NCBI GenBank assembly: GCA_963662175.1
Contig: OY759215.1
Span: forward strand, 23,735,079-23,799,078
Length of the DNA stretch: 64,000 nucleotides
DNA from: Aradus depressus
Taxonomy: Eukaryota; Arthropoda; Insecta; Hemiptera; Aradidae
Direction of reading: 5' to 3'
The translations under genes were made by a program, and so were the position numbers. Numbering within the stretch: position 1 is the stretch's first letter; each line of letters starts with the position of its first letter. Of this stretch, positions 1-26,430 are shown piece by piece. The notes beneath the pieces were generated by a model. That model was not told the origin of the DNA. It saw nothing but the letters and a program-made list of their open reading frames with translations, and did not search any database.

Positions 1-14742
<14,742 letters not shown>

Positions 14743-15775
14743 AGCAGATGACAATATTTACTTAAGTATATAATGAGCAAATAGCACTATTAAAAATCTT
14801 TCCATTTGAGCAACGTCAACCCAAACAAACCTAGCTTCGCCAGTAGGTACATTTTCTCAAATACAGGTTATGAATGGAAATAAGTTTAACTTCTGAAACA
14901 TTTCTCCCACCTTGTATTATTTCATTTCGAAAAACCCTTTTCTTTTGAAAACAATTCAAAAGTCTTTGCAATAATGAAAAGCTTACTTCCTTTTGTTTCC
15001 AATATTCCAATTATTTATCAAAGTTATTGAAAACTTTTAATTGATAGTGATGAGTAGATACGTATCTCAAATATTCTGAATATAAATAAACACGTTTTGT
15101 CTGTAATAAACCCTCCTAAAATTCTTATATTGTAAATTAATAATGGAAATTGGAGGGGGGGGGCGTGGATAAATTCATTTTCCTCCACTGAGATTTTGTT
15201 AATTTCCGACTGTATTATTTTCCAAAATCTTGATTTTGTATTTTAACAAATATAGTAGAAACTCCTTATAACAACACCGGGTATAGCGATATATTGGGTA
15301 TAATGTCAGGCTTGATACTTATGTTACCTATCTTGTATAAATATTTGATGTTGGATATAACGATGATCTGTGTGTAACGATCTAATTTTCCAGCCACTTG
15401 TGTAAATAATTGTAATTTCTTCCATTCATAAAAGTTCTTTTAAGAAATATGATATGTAAAATCGTTATAGTTCTCGAAAAGCTTATTTTCTGGGATATCT
15501 CCTTTCCCTTTTCTATGTAAACTGATGATGCCGTTCACAGGACGAAGGATCATCGAGGAAACCCAGCCCGAAATGTTGGTCTGAGGCCCACCGGTTGGTG
15601 CAGTAATGCCAGTATGAAATGATTTTGAAAAGATGGAGGGAAGAGAGAGAGAGTGATCTGCAAGCGTAGTTGGTCTAAAAACGTCCTTTAAAGTTTATAT
15701 CGCACTAAATTAAGAACGTTTTATACTTTTATATATAAATTCATTATATTTATAAGACGTTTTTGAGAATGAAGG

Positions 15776-15830
15776 TCTTATAAATCTATAATGAACGACT
15801 TACAAATATTTCTTTCAGAAAGTGTCATTA
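15776..15830. repeat. Direct repeat copy 1
   Basis: A segment beginning cttataaatctataatgaac and ending cagaaagtgtcatta is repeated at 16129-16183 with about one mismatch, 353 bp away. The origin is unknown; it may be part of a local duplication or a repeated transposon end. Confidence 0.7.
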
Positions 15831-16128
15831 TTAAACATATAAACACACCAAAAACTACATCTTAAACCCAACCTAGCTGACTTGGTGGGAAGAACCGGAA
15901 ACGCTGCAGAAGTTGACATCTTCATAAATTCTCAGCTACTAGTCTCTGAAGACAAAACGATGTTAATAAGAACATTCATATATTAAATATTAATTATAAA
16001 AAACCGTATTTATAATACAATTACTTATTAAATTATAAAACAAGCTATAATTATATAAGATCTTGTCTGGGATGATGAGATGATGGGAGTGCTTCCCGAA
16101 ACGTTTATTATTGAAAGAAGAAGGAAGG

Positions 16129-16183
16129 GCTTATAAATCTATAATGAACGATTTACAAATATTTCTTTCAGAAAGTGTCATTA
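16129..16183. repeat. Direct repeat copy 2
   Basis: Near-identical to 15776-15830 on the same strand. Confidence 0.7.
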
Positions 16184-17548
16184 ACCTATTAAACACGTTT
16201 AAAACCAATATCCACTAAGATACTAATTTTTGGAAAGAAAATTTAAAGGAAATATAAAACCAGAAATAAGTAAAATATTAAAATCTTTTAAATTTTAAAG
16301 CCTTTGACAGTAGGAGAACTTATCAAAATTATATGTAATTGTCTCAAATAAAAAAAACATACCGCTTCGAACCAATTTCCTCCGCGGGAAATTAAACAAT
16401 CAAGGACCAAGATTACGAGTGGAATTTACTCCTCAATCCTTCTCTGAACACCACATACTTTTGTGGGACATCAGAAAGACGAAATGAAGTACAAAAGTAA
16501 GGTAAATGTAATAAAATGTATGTAAAGAAAAATTACGAAATTTTTGATCGAAAAAAACGACACTATATATAAAAATAGTTTTTAAAATATCAAAAAATTA
16601 TTAATAAATCCTGGCTGAATGGAAGTGTATTTTTTCTTCATTTTTTTAGTTTGCGGCCTTAAACATGTATGTTATTAGCGGATCCGATCATATAATGATC
16701 ATATGTCTTCTTTGTAGGCAAACCTCCCGTTACGTAGAAAAGTCTCTACGTTAAAGGGGCTTTCTTTTCATCGATTTTTGTTACTTCAAGGAACTGAATT
16801 TTATCTTCAATGCTTCTTCAAAAATATTTAGAATTTTTGGGAGCAGCAACTATGTTGATAGTTCTGTTCCAAGAAATACTAATGATAGCAGCACAATACA
16901 GTTAAAGATTACATATGAAGATAATGCCTCTTATCATTTTTTTTCCTTTTCTCAAAAATTTCAATCTACGTTCTGAAGAACTGAGTGGTATTTTGCATTC
17001 CTTTTTATATAAATGCATAAAATATCCGCAACAACTCAAATGCATCTTCAATAATTGCCTTAAGCAAATTAAAAGAATGTGATGTAGCCATAATTTCCAT
17101 ATATCCACCATATCTTTCCAGATCTCTCTCTCCCCCATTAGAGTTAGAACACTCATACATTTCCAATCACATAAACACAGCCAGACACATGATTGTGAAA
17201 ATGGTCAAAACGTTCAGGGAACCTTGAAACGAGAAATTCTCATGAGGACTCCAATACAATATATTAAATAAACCAGTTTTATTTTATTTTTCAAGTCCAT
17301 TCTTTATATACGTTTGATAAGTTTGGCAGAGCCGCGAATTTTGAAGTCTTATGTCTCCGGATCTAAAAATCATAGAAGTGAAATTTTGCACTGAATTTCG
17401 GATCGCCATACCATTGGAACCATAAAAAATTGATGCTTATCGGATGCCTACAAACACTTCCCTTGTAAAAATAGAATTGTTGGCCTCTAATACACTTTAA
17501 TTATGTAATTATATATATAGATAAACCGATCAGCATATAATATTATAG

Positions 17549-17551
<3 letters not shown>

Positions 17552-17643
<92 letters not shown>
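17552..17643. repeat. (AT)n microsatellite
   Basis: About 90 bp of nearly pure AT dinucleotides. It creates a long spurious Ile/Tyr open frame on the minus strand. Confidence 0.97.
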
Positions 17644-17647
<4 letters not shown>

Positions 17648-18123
17648 TATAGTCAAGTTTTGTGTGCAATAGAAGTAATTTTGTGTTTACACTGAGTAGA
17701 AATAAACAAAGATTTAATTTTTGGGGTAAAAATATTATAATTTAAATTTAAAAAATTCCAAAAAGTGAAAAAAAAAATAGGTCTGTTGAAAGAGTATGTG
17801 TATCAAGAATCACTCCGGGATACATGATGTACATGAAAAACATTGTACTAGATGACCATGTTGATGTTACTCTTTGTAGAGTTAGCAACCTACCCCTAAG
17901 CTTCTCATCCCCTACATGTGAGTTACTGGAGAACTTATGAGTCAACATTTTTTTACACTCTCTTATCGATTATTAGAATTAATTCGGTTCATAATATCTA
18001 TATAAACTTAATATCTATTACACAATTAATTGTATTACATAATTAATATATAGGTTGGAGTTTGGCTTGCATAATGTGTCCATTGTATTTTTTCAGATAG
18101 AATATGTTCCTATTTCTAACATT

Positions 18124-18290
18124 AAGGCCGTCCGCACACGGTGCAACTGTTTTGCAACTCGAGTTGCAAACCAGTTGAGCGCGCAACCGTTTTGCGACCT
18201 TGCCCATGTAAGGTAGTGGGGGTCCGCACACGGGGCGACCAAATGAGACCGATTTGAAATCAGTTGCCAACTGGTTGCGTGCGATCGTGC
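18124..18290. mobile_element. Partial Harbinger-like or similar MITE end
   Basis: Begins TTAAGGCCGTCCGCACACGG, like a PIF/Harbinger-type terminal repeat beside a TTA target. It contains a 20-bp palindrome at 18151-18170 and a second GGGTCCGCACACGGGG block near 18220. No matching opposite terminus was found, so it is probably truncated. Confidence 0.4.
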
Positions 18291-19079
18291 TTCCCGTATT
18301 TAATATATTGTATTGTAGTATGACCTCTCACAGATTTTTATTTGTATTAGCTAGCCGGCTTTCGAGTTTTCTTTTATAATTTAATGTATTTCTATTTATT
18401 TAAATCTTTGTTGGCTTTATATTTTATGATTGTTACTAACAGAACCTGTTTCTTGTTTTTTGTTGCTTAAAGATGGTTTCTTTTGTTGACTGCCTGATCA
18501 TGAGGGCAATCTCGACAGCTGGCTAGCTAATACAAATAAAAATTTGTGAGAGGTGAGACTATATCTTATTTGACAACCTATGAACTAATAATTATTATAT
18601 GTTAGTTCTTCATTTTTTAGAGAAATAAAATGTATTTAAGAAGAGGTCAGGAGTTAAGAGAGTTGAGAGTACCCCTTCCTTTTTATGAAAGGACTTGGAG
18701 TGGGTTAAGGGCGCCTCCCACCCACTACCAGATGATTGATCGGGTGAGGGAAAGGACAGTCGGGCTTCCACCCGCCCCTCCCCCCCCCCCCCCCCCCCTT
18801 CAACGTTTCGCTGTTCACGTTTCAAGGTTACCTTAACATTTTTTCTCCATTTTCGCGATCATGTTCAGCACATATTAATCAGTTCAGTTTTCGCCCTTCC
18901 TTCAAGCAATAGATGAAGTATGTAAGGGCTTTTAACCTTCGCACCACAAAAGGTAAAATTCTAGGACATCTATCACAAGGTGGGGTCGATCTAGACCCCA
19001 CTCGCTTTTTGTCTGATTCCGCTAATACGGATTTCTGCAAGATTACAATACTAAAGGTATAAGAAAGTAAACTTTTATC

Positions 19080-19470
19080 TTTAATGGTTCGTCGTTTTTA
19101 CATGAAATTTCGCATATAGCATTCTTGTAAGTCCTGTTCAAACATGGACTATATGGCATCCCAAAATTTCGAATGTGTGAGTCCATAACAAAATGACTGC
19201 TAGCTCTTTAATGATCAATCGGATTTACATAAAATTTGAAGCATAGTATCATTATAAGCTGGTTCAAACCACCACCCGAAATTTTAAAAGAGCTCGAAAC
19301 CAAATTACTTCTCTCTTTAACTGTCGGTCGGATTCTTAAAAGTCCTGTTCAAAAATGGGCTATTAGGCCTCTGAGTGTTGTAGCTCTTTAATGGTAGATC
19401 GGATTTACATGAAATTTCATGTGTAACACTCTTATAAGCCCCGTTCAAAAATGGGCTTTGTGGCCTTAAA
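19080..19470. repeat. Degenerate tandem repeat, 3-4 units
   Basis: Units share ctctttaatggt, atcggatttacatgaaatttc, cttataagcc and gttcaaaaatgggct, spaced about 60-180 bp apart with drift. The same vocabulary recurs in the dispersed repeat near 31.1, 40.2, 55.4 and 57.6 kb. Confidence 0.55.
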
Positions 19471-21230
19471 TTTGAACGGGAGAGCGCCCGAAAATAAAAA
19501 TTGCTCATAAATGGATGATTTTTCGGCTTTTGTGTAGAATCAAAAAAGTATATGAAATTTCCTACGTTTACAATCATAAGCATTTTAGCGTATCTATTAA
19601 TAAGTGGGGAGAGGAAGCGAGGACGAGGACTAACCAGATTAATATTTGAAAAAATTGTATTTTTGAGTCAACAAACTTCTTGAAGAGAGGAACGGTTTGG
19701 TTGAAATGGATGAAATACTGGTGATTTTCTTTTTTGAAGGAGTTAAAAGTATCAGATTATGTTACCCGTGCCTCCCGCTCACTACAATGGAGCAAAAACG
19801 AGTTAAAACTCCTGTGGTAATCAGTGTCAGGTTATGTTACCCACAACCTCCGATAACCACCGCTCACCACAATAGGAGAGATAACATGCAAGTTTCGTAG
19901 TTCGGACCCAGATTCATAATTATCGGGGAAATTCTTCCAGAAGGTATCTTATTTCAGATAATATCTCGAAGTGATTATACACCTTCAAGTGCATTGTCAG
20001 CTGACGAAGGGACACATTACCGCGCAGATACCGTCGAAAAGATATTTCTGGAAGTTTCCAAAAATGAACCAATAAAACAAATATTAGCTTTACTTTCCAA
20101 TGAACCCTACAAGCTATTCTTTCCTCACATACTATATTATCAAATCATTCTCTAAAAAAAAAAAAAATTCATAATGAACTGCTGCCATTCAATCCAACTC
20201 TTATTTAAGGCTCAAGAAGGCAGACCAAGACAGAGAAAAGTCTGGGTCAAGAACTGATTGGAAAAACTCATGACCTTTTTCATTTTTACCGTCTCAAAAT
20301 ACTTTCCAACTACTCTGGATATTTATATTGTATCTTTGTCAAGTAAATCTTGTACCATCATTTCACTACCCACAATCAAGTAGGTAGCAAAGATCATAAA
20401 TCAGTTATGAAGAGAAAAAGAAAAAAAAAGTCAAACGTCAAATAAGTGGCGAGTAATATCAAAAGGAAGTAAAAATAATTTTAAAACTTTCATTATCTCC
20501 AACGTATATTTTAAAAAATATATATTTAACAATGTTAAATTGTTTTTATTTTATAATTTCTCTCCTTTTCATATGAATGTATTATAATATATAAGAGCTG
20601 AAAGCAACTTAACACAAAAAATAAAATAAAATAATTATTTATTTATTTTTTAACCTCAATAGAGTTATGAAAATACAATAAATATAAATAGTGATATTAA
20701 ATTAATAAATATTTATCATTATAAACCTTGAACTTTTGAAGTAAACTACTTAGAATAAGCCATTTTGGCTTCTCCAGTAGTTTATAGTCAATTTCTATAC
20801 ATTTTCTGTTTCAAAAAAACTAAATATATAAAACAAAAAAAAAAAAAAAAATCACATACTGAGATCAATATTCAATTAAAATCGCAGTAAATAGTGGTAC
20901 AATAGAAATAATATATAAATAATTTATAATAAAAAAATAAGTATTAAGAGTAATAAATGCATTTACGAGAATCACTCCATGATTATAAAAATTGGCCTCC
21001 TATTTCTGAAATTTGATTCAAAATTGGCACCTGTTTTAGCTGATTTGAGAACATAAAATGTAAAAAAAACTAGTAAGATCGGAGCTCTAGTCGATCCGAA
21101 ATCAGGAGCTGAGCCAAGGAGATTTTTGTCAAAAAATATAAAGATTTAAATCATATGTGATAGTAAGATGTTGTGGGACGAGATTTCTAATAGAAATAAA
21201 AGACGTTGTCTTCCCACTGTTTTATTTTAT

Positions 21231-21272
21231 ACCAGAACCGGTTTTCGACGCAACAGCGTCATCATCAGTGGT
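21231..21272 (-). ncRNA. Hammerhead-ribozyme-like motif, minus-strand arm
   Basis: Exact mirror of the plus-strand motif at 21351-21392, read on the opposite strand, because the palindrome is perfect. Transcription from either side would yield the same RNA. Confidence 0.55.
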
Positions 21273-21350
21273 TCATCCACCCACACAGCACAGCGGTTGG
21301 AAGATAACTGGCCAGTTATCTTCCAACCGCTGTGCTGTGTGGGTGGATGA

Positions 21351-21392
21351 ACCACTGATGATGACGCTGTTGCGTCGAAAACCGGTTCTGGT
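21351..21392 (+). ncRNA. Hammerhead-ribozyme-like motif, plus-strand arm
   Basis: Stem I ACCA (21351-21354) pairs with TGGT (21389-21392). The core CTGATGA is at 21355-21361, stem II GACGC/GCGTC closes a TGTT loop, then GAAA at 21377-21380, and the AACCGGTT palindrome forms a minimal stem III ending with C at the cleavage position (21388). Minimal stem III of this kind is known from Penelope-like element hammerheads, which act as dimers. One unpaired T (21362) between the core and stem II departs from the canonical ribozyme, so activity is uncertain. Confidence 0.55.
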
Positions 21393-21435
21393 ATAAAATA
21401 AAACAGTGGGAAGACAACGTCTTTTATTTCTATTA

Positions 21436-24408
21436 AAGATTTAAATAGTCCTAAAGTTTCGAAAATGTTCTAAAACGTTTTTATATCATATTTCTAGGCT
21501 TTGGAACTAATAGACCTATGGGAAACCAAATTTGAAAATGAAGAACAAAATAGTTAACAATCAATTTACTTGATTAATCATGGAATGACCCTATAACGCT
21601 GTGTTGGAACAAACAAACAAATCCACTTATACAATATATATATATTTTCAATCACTAAATTAAATTTTAATGAGTTATATTAAGAGAAATATAAATACGA
21701 ACAAAAAAGAAACATACAATTTAAAAGCAGTGACTCACTTTTTGAGACCATTCGATAGACAAGGTACTTGATTTTTTTTGCGTGAATCTGCAACTATTAA
21801 ATTAGATCATGTCAATATTTTGGATAATAATGTTCAAGTTCGTGATGTATATATTTAGGGAAAATGTGATGTATATATTTAAGGAAAATGTGATGTATTT
21901 GTACTATTGTTCCTCCTCGCAGAAAGTGCGGCGGTTCCAATGTACAAGCAAAAGACCCGCATTGGAACCCCCCTTATATTAAAATTAGAACATTTTAATT
22001 TGAAATGTGACTGGTCCAGTCCCACTTGTCCTAAGGTTTACACTTAAGAAATAAACTTGACCGTGGTTTAACAGTGTGATCCGATAAAATTCAGGGATTG
22101 CTATCCTATGGTTGGAAATATCCCTAACTATATAGTAAGTAACCTACGGTTCCTGACGAGTGGAAACCCAACATTTTATTGACTATGCTCAGCGCACAGA
22201 ATTTCTTTCAATTTCCCCATCTATTCAAAAGTGTACTCTGTCACAAACTTTATATACAATTGTCTCCTACTTTCCCGATCCACTGAACAAAATGAAAAAA
22301 AAAAAAAAATGTTCAACTAAAAACGAAAAGTTATGTAAATTTAAAAACATCACAATTACTAATGACAAATGTGATGTCGTTGTAAATGTATGTATGTAAA
22401 TAAAAAAAAAATAAAAATAAAAACATGAATATCTCCCAAAATAAAGACACGTCGACAAGAAATTTCTTATGTGGATTCAGAATTCCGTTAGTTGCAGATT
22501 GATTTTCAGTGGGGAGATTGAGAGTTGAGAAAGAGAAAAAAACAGTACATTACGAGCGATTCTCCCTTCGACGTTTTATTTTAGCAAAATGGGTTGGACG
22601 AAAATGTAATTGATAATTTTAATTGACATTTTTAAAAGGAATTTCACCACTCTTTATAGAGGGAACTAACAAATATTCGAACCTCGCAAAAGTTCGAGCT
22701 TTACAACTGTTGCCCTGAAAAGATCAACATTATATACAACACGTCTAAATATCTAAATGGCGTTAAGGAAAATTGAATATTTTTGATAGTCGAAAAAATT
22801 GAAAAAAAAAAGTTAAAATTACTTAAGACAGAAAATTAACAAAAATTAAATAAAATATTAATTTTTTTTCAATTTCGTGAAAAACACTTGCGTATGTAAG
22901 TATAATGTATACCTTAGCTTTGGTAATTATTAAAAATGAAAAAAAAATAAAAATTCTTTGGAATTTGAAAATTATCCATGAGATCTGATTAAGGAAGTAA
23001 TATACAATATAAGAAAAAAAAAAAAAAAGTATTTTTGAAAATACAGAAGCACCTGTCACAAATAACTAAAATTAATACTGTCAATAACATAATTGATAAA
23101 GATAAAACACTCATACGAACACACTAATATTATTAATAATGATGTCCTTTAAATGTTTATAACATCAAAGATACAACATTAATATTAATAAAAATTTTAT
23201 TTCATACTTCATATATCTATAAAAATTTTCGTATTCAAACAAAAATTATTTGTTTTTTTCTTTAGAGATCATATTGAAATAAAATTTTTCAAAAAATATA
23301 TATAAACTCTTAAAAATTATATATAAATATAATTTTAATCTTCTAAATATCTAATTAAAGAAAAATATAGTCCACCAATAATAACGAATATAAATATGGT
23401 TACATAAATGAATAATTATGTATTCGGTTTAATTTTTCATTAATATAATATAATGTGTAAATATATATATATATATATATAATAAAATAAATTAACACCA
23501 TCTAATTACTTCTAAATATATATGTGTATATAAAATAAATAAAAACTAGTAACTTTGTGAATACGTTTTTATCTAAAAACAAATCTTATTTATCTAAAAT
23601 ATATGAATAGTAAAACTCTTCTATTTTGAAAAATAAAATTGTATAAATATAATACAGTGTTATAACAGGTTCTGAATATCTTCCAGCACAAATTTTTAAA
23701 AATGCAATTAACTATTACAAATCAAATTGCACTAATTTGACCAAAATTACTTGATTTTTTGGGAGTTATTATTCAGAGTAGATAAGAAATATATCTTACC
23801 CATATATCTACTCGTATACCCATGGGAGTCCATAATGTTGTCTACCCAGGTTTAGTTAATTTGGAGGACTTTAACGAATACCTGACAGGGCTGCCTCTTA
23901 ACGTCCCCTCCGAAGAACAGCCTCAATCTATGGGCTTCAGCCGGGTTCTGAACCCGCGATCTGTTAACAAGTACGCAACATCTATGCTATCGGCGCTCAA
24001 AACTCACTTTTTAATTGCTTCTAAATGAGGTTTTTTTTTTTTTTCAGCATAGCAATACTTAACCTTTCGGAATAACTTTCTAAATTATTAGAGAGACAAG
24101 CAATTGTACCCAAGTATTGTGGAACAGACTTACGTCCGGCCACCAATCTTAATCCGAGCTCAACACAATTTGTTTAATACTCTTTTTGACCCGGTGTTTT
24201 ACAGTTTGATTCTCAAAAATCTTGCATAAGCGCTAATACAAAGCGAACACAGAAAATATGAAGAGCGCGATTACATAATAAAATTAAAATGTTCAAGTTA
24301 CAAAAAATAATAATCTGTTATAACACCGATATTGTGAAAGTATATTATTTTGAATAAAAGATCTGTTCATTAAAAAATTTTATCTGGCTTCTGTCCATAA
24401 AATGAAAT
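21436..24408. other. Intergenic, very AT-rich
   Basis: No gene recognised. It contains a short tandem of gtgatgtatatattta units near 21841-21898, a 10-bp hairpin (GGTTCCAATG, 21933-21969), a copy of the dispersed gaaatttcttatgtggattcag repeat near 22448, poly-A and TA tracts, and the SINE fragment at 23800-24030. Confidence 0.6.
23800..24035 (-). mobile_element. tRNA-derived SINE, diverged copy
   Basis: The reverse complement shows the family order: tRNA-like B box (gggttctgaacccg near 23945-23958), the accatcgcttaacgtccc-like middle region (cctcttaacgtcccctccga) and a tctacccaggt tail. It is diverged and incomplete. Confidence 0.6.
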
Positions 24409-24414
24409 TTTATT
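24409..24414 (-). terminator. Candidate poly(A) signal of the CDK inhibitor gene
   Basis: AATAAA on the minus strand about 480 bp after the stop codon. If it is used, the minisatellite at 24580-24870 lies in the 3' UTR. Confidence 0.35.
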
Positions 24415-24579
24415 AAGAGTTCGAAATAGGAAAAATATGGCACCAATAACAACAAACAGATTTATAACAAAATATAACACGAGGGTAATAAAGCTATATG
24501 CAACTAGCATAAAAACAATTGAAGAAAGAGCTGATAACTCAAGGTCAATTGAAGCAGTAGCTAATAACAACATTAGGAT

Positions 24580-24870
24580 AATTAGGGGAGAAGTTAATAA
24601 CAACTGAAGGCTAATCACATGAGAAGATAAGAACTTCACACCAATAAGGGAAGTTAATAACAACTTTAGCCCAATTAGAGAAGTTGATAAAAACTTAAGA
24701 TCAATTTTGGAAAAGAAGTTAATAACTTAAAACCAATTCGAAAAGACCTTAAAACAATTACAGAAGTTGATAACTTAAAAACAATTAGAGAAGTTGATAA
24801 AAATTCAAAGCAAACTGGAAAAGAAGTTATTAACAATATGAACCAATTTGAGAGTTGAAAGCAACTATTC
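24580..24870. repeat. Degenerate minisatellite just 3' of the CDK inhibitor
   Basis: Roughly nine units of about 30-35 bp built around gaagttgataacaacttaa and ccaattagag. The units differ by small indels and substitutions. Confidence 0.7.
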
Positions 24871-24894
24871 TCGAATTGATAACCACAAAAATTG

Positions 24895-25413
24895 TCAATT
24901 AGCGAATGTTTTGCCAGCGGTACTCGAGTGACCCCCTGTTTCTTTCTTGAATGTCTTCGATTTCTCCTGAGATACAGGTGTGATTTTTCTTTTGCACATG
25001 AAATCAGTCAATTTCTTCTGAACCAACTTCTGTTGAACGGGACAACTTGCCGATTTCTTCATAGGACTACTTCCTCCTCCTCCAACTCGTTCCCAGATGT
25101 ATTTACCGTTGGGATTATTCAGTGGCTTTCCGGATTCAAAATCAAAATTCCATTTTTCATTTTGACTTGTTTTCAATTTGGACAGTTCATTGTCCAAAAA
25201 TCTTTTCGTGGAGATTGCACTTGAACCAAAAAGATTTCGACGAACACGAGCCACAGCACCAGGTGACACATTTCGGTTGGGATATTTGTCTGTGAAGGAA
25301 TTGATGCCGCGAGCATCTTCGGCCGCACCTTTCTGCCTATTTCCGCCCATTGTGTTCAAAATATGATCCAAAGAACCTCTCCGTGCAATAATAAGATCGT
25401 GGCGACTTAGCAT
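24895..25413 (-). CDS. dap: CDKN1/dacapo-like cyclin-dependent kinase inhibitor
   Basis: A 172-aa frame that matches the p21/p27/Dacapo family, nuclear inhibitors of cyclin E/A-CDK2 that stop cells in G1. The CDI domain spans about residues 57-110: the cyclin-binding RRNLFG (58-63), then KWNFDFESGKPL (87-98) and KYIWERV, which bind the kinase lobe. Residues 132-139 (QKKLTDFM) followed by CKRK form a PIP box with the TD pair and a basic residue at +4, as in p21. The length fits the family (p27 is 198 aa, fly Dacapo 245). The frame is open upstream to an acceptor at 25459/25460 (gtttcag), so a further 15 residues or an upstream start exon is possible; Met22 (25350) is another candidate start. 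No upstream coding exon was identified. Confidence 0.88.
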   Translation of the reverse strand: MLSRHDLIIARRGSLDHILNTMGGNRQKGAAEDARGINSFTDKYPNRNVSPGAVARVRRNLFGSSAISTKRFLDNELSKLKTSQNEKWNFDFESGKPLNNPNGKYIWERVGGGGSSPMKKSASCPVQQKLVQKKLTDFMCKRKITPVSQEKSKTFKKETGGHSSTAGKTFAN

Positions 25414-25459
25414 GTAGACTAACTCCTTTATGAATATCCACTCGCGGTGAAGCGGAACT
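25414..25459 (-). other. dap: Possible 5' extension of the CDK inhibitor exon
   Basis: In frame and open from a poly-T/gtttcag acceptor to the ATG at 25413. It could be coding (fed by an upstream exon) or 5' UTR. An RNA read across 25459 would decide. Confidence 0.5.
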
Positions 25460-26104
25460 CTGAAACAAAAAAAAAAAAAGTACTAATTAAGAAACAATAT
25501 AACGAAGTAGTTTCAAAATTAAATTCGGGTTCTATCTACCCGTTATCAACGTAGTCACTGCACAGTTTTTCATGTCATTTCGAGGAATTTACCAGCATTT
25601 ATGTTAAAACTAAATACAGTAAAATTTCGTAAACGCTCCCGTTTATAACGATTTCCCGGATATAACGCTAATTTTCCTGGGCCCCGGTCCCAGTGGGGAA
25701 TTTTCCATTGAAAGTTTATTCGTTGTAACGCTCCGATGGAAGGATTAGATGATATTGTCAAAATCAAATTAAATTTGTGTACAAAAATAAATTCATAAAA
25801 TTAAATTAAAACCAGAGAAGAAACAACAGGTGCTATGATCTAATGGATTCGGTGGAAATAATTTCTATGAATTTTCTCTCTACCCTGCAAAATGTTTCCA
25901 CGAATTCAATTAACTTGTAAGTTTACAATACGAATCTAGTTTTCCATTCAGCATTTTATCTTCCTCGGTTCTGTTAACATCGTATAAAATGTCGCGAAAA
26001 TCATTTTCAATAAAAGAAAAAAATGAAGTAATAAAAGAGTTTGATCGATCTCCATAACAGAACCATCCATAATAACACAGCTGAAAATAATCAAATTAAA
26101 CCCT

Positions 26105-26195
26105 AGGTGGTCCACGAGTGACGAAAGTGCGCTCTGATAGTAGGCGACATGACCTTGTAGTTAAAACCCGGGCATAAGTCATTATAACTAATTAT
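26105..26195 (+). mobile_element. tRNA-derived SINE, tail fragment
   Basis: Only the distal part is present: gcgctctgatagtaggcgac, then the cttgtagttaaaacccgggc and tcattataactaa ending of the family. Confidence 0.65.
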
Positions 26196-26337
26196 ATATC
26201 TGAATAATTATTTAATTGATTCACAATTAAATTAATATTTTATTTATTTTCTATTAGATTTATACTTTTTATAAGTTTCATTTCGCCTGGTAATCAAAAA
26301 GATTTCAGTTTGAATGAGGGATTCTGTAGCAAGGAAC

Positions 26338-26430
26338 GGGAGCCATGGCCTTGCGGGCTAGAGCGAAGGGGTTTGGTCGCATGGTGTCACCATGGTTTGC
26401 GGATTCGAATCCTGTCCAGGAGTGTTTTTT
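26338..26430 (+). mobile_element. tRNA-like SINE head of a second type
   Basis: Has a B-box-like ggattcgaatcc and an A-box-like cttgcgggctagagcg at tRNA-like spacing, followed by a poly-T run. It does not match the main SINE family. It is not a plausible intact tRNA because the acceptor stem does not close. Confidence 0.35.

Larger units (their letters stand above)
14743..21150. other. Intergenic DNA between DDX46 and the CDK inhibitor, left part
   Basis: No gene recognised. It would contain the DDX46 promoter and 5' UTR (just above 14742), but no clear core promoter was seen. It holds a Tigger/pogo-like fragment near 15255-15400, a duplicated 55-bp segment (15776/16129), a long AT microsatellite (17552-17643), a Harbinger-like end (18124-18290), a poly-C tract (18780-18798) and a degenerate tandem repeat (19080-19470). 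Confidence 0.6.
21188..21435. repeat. Perfect 248-bp palindrome carrying hammerhead-like cores in both arms
   Basis: Two 124-bp arms meet without spacer at AACTGG|CCAGTT (21306-21317) and I find no mismatch between them. Each arm holds one hammerhead-like core. The sequence 21151-21187 directly beside the left arm recurs inverted at 26787-26822, so the element lies in or next to another dispersed repeat. Confidence 0.9.

Noticed and set aside
17487..17669. Open frame of alternating Ile and Tyr on the minus strand
   Set aside because: Produced by the AT microsatellite; no other coding evidence.
18630..18836. Pro-rich plus-strand frame
   Set aside because: Driven by a poly-C tract; no family or exon signals.
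19080..19470. CRISPR-like array
   Set aside because: Units are degenerate and irregularly spaced, and the genome is eukaryotic.
26338..26430. Possible intact tRNA
   Set aside because: B-box-like word present but no convincing cloverleaf; kept only as a SINE-like head.
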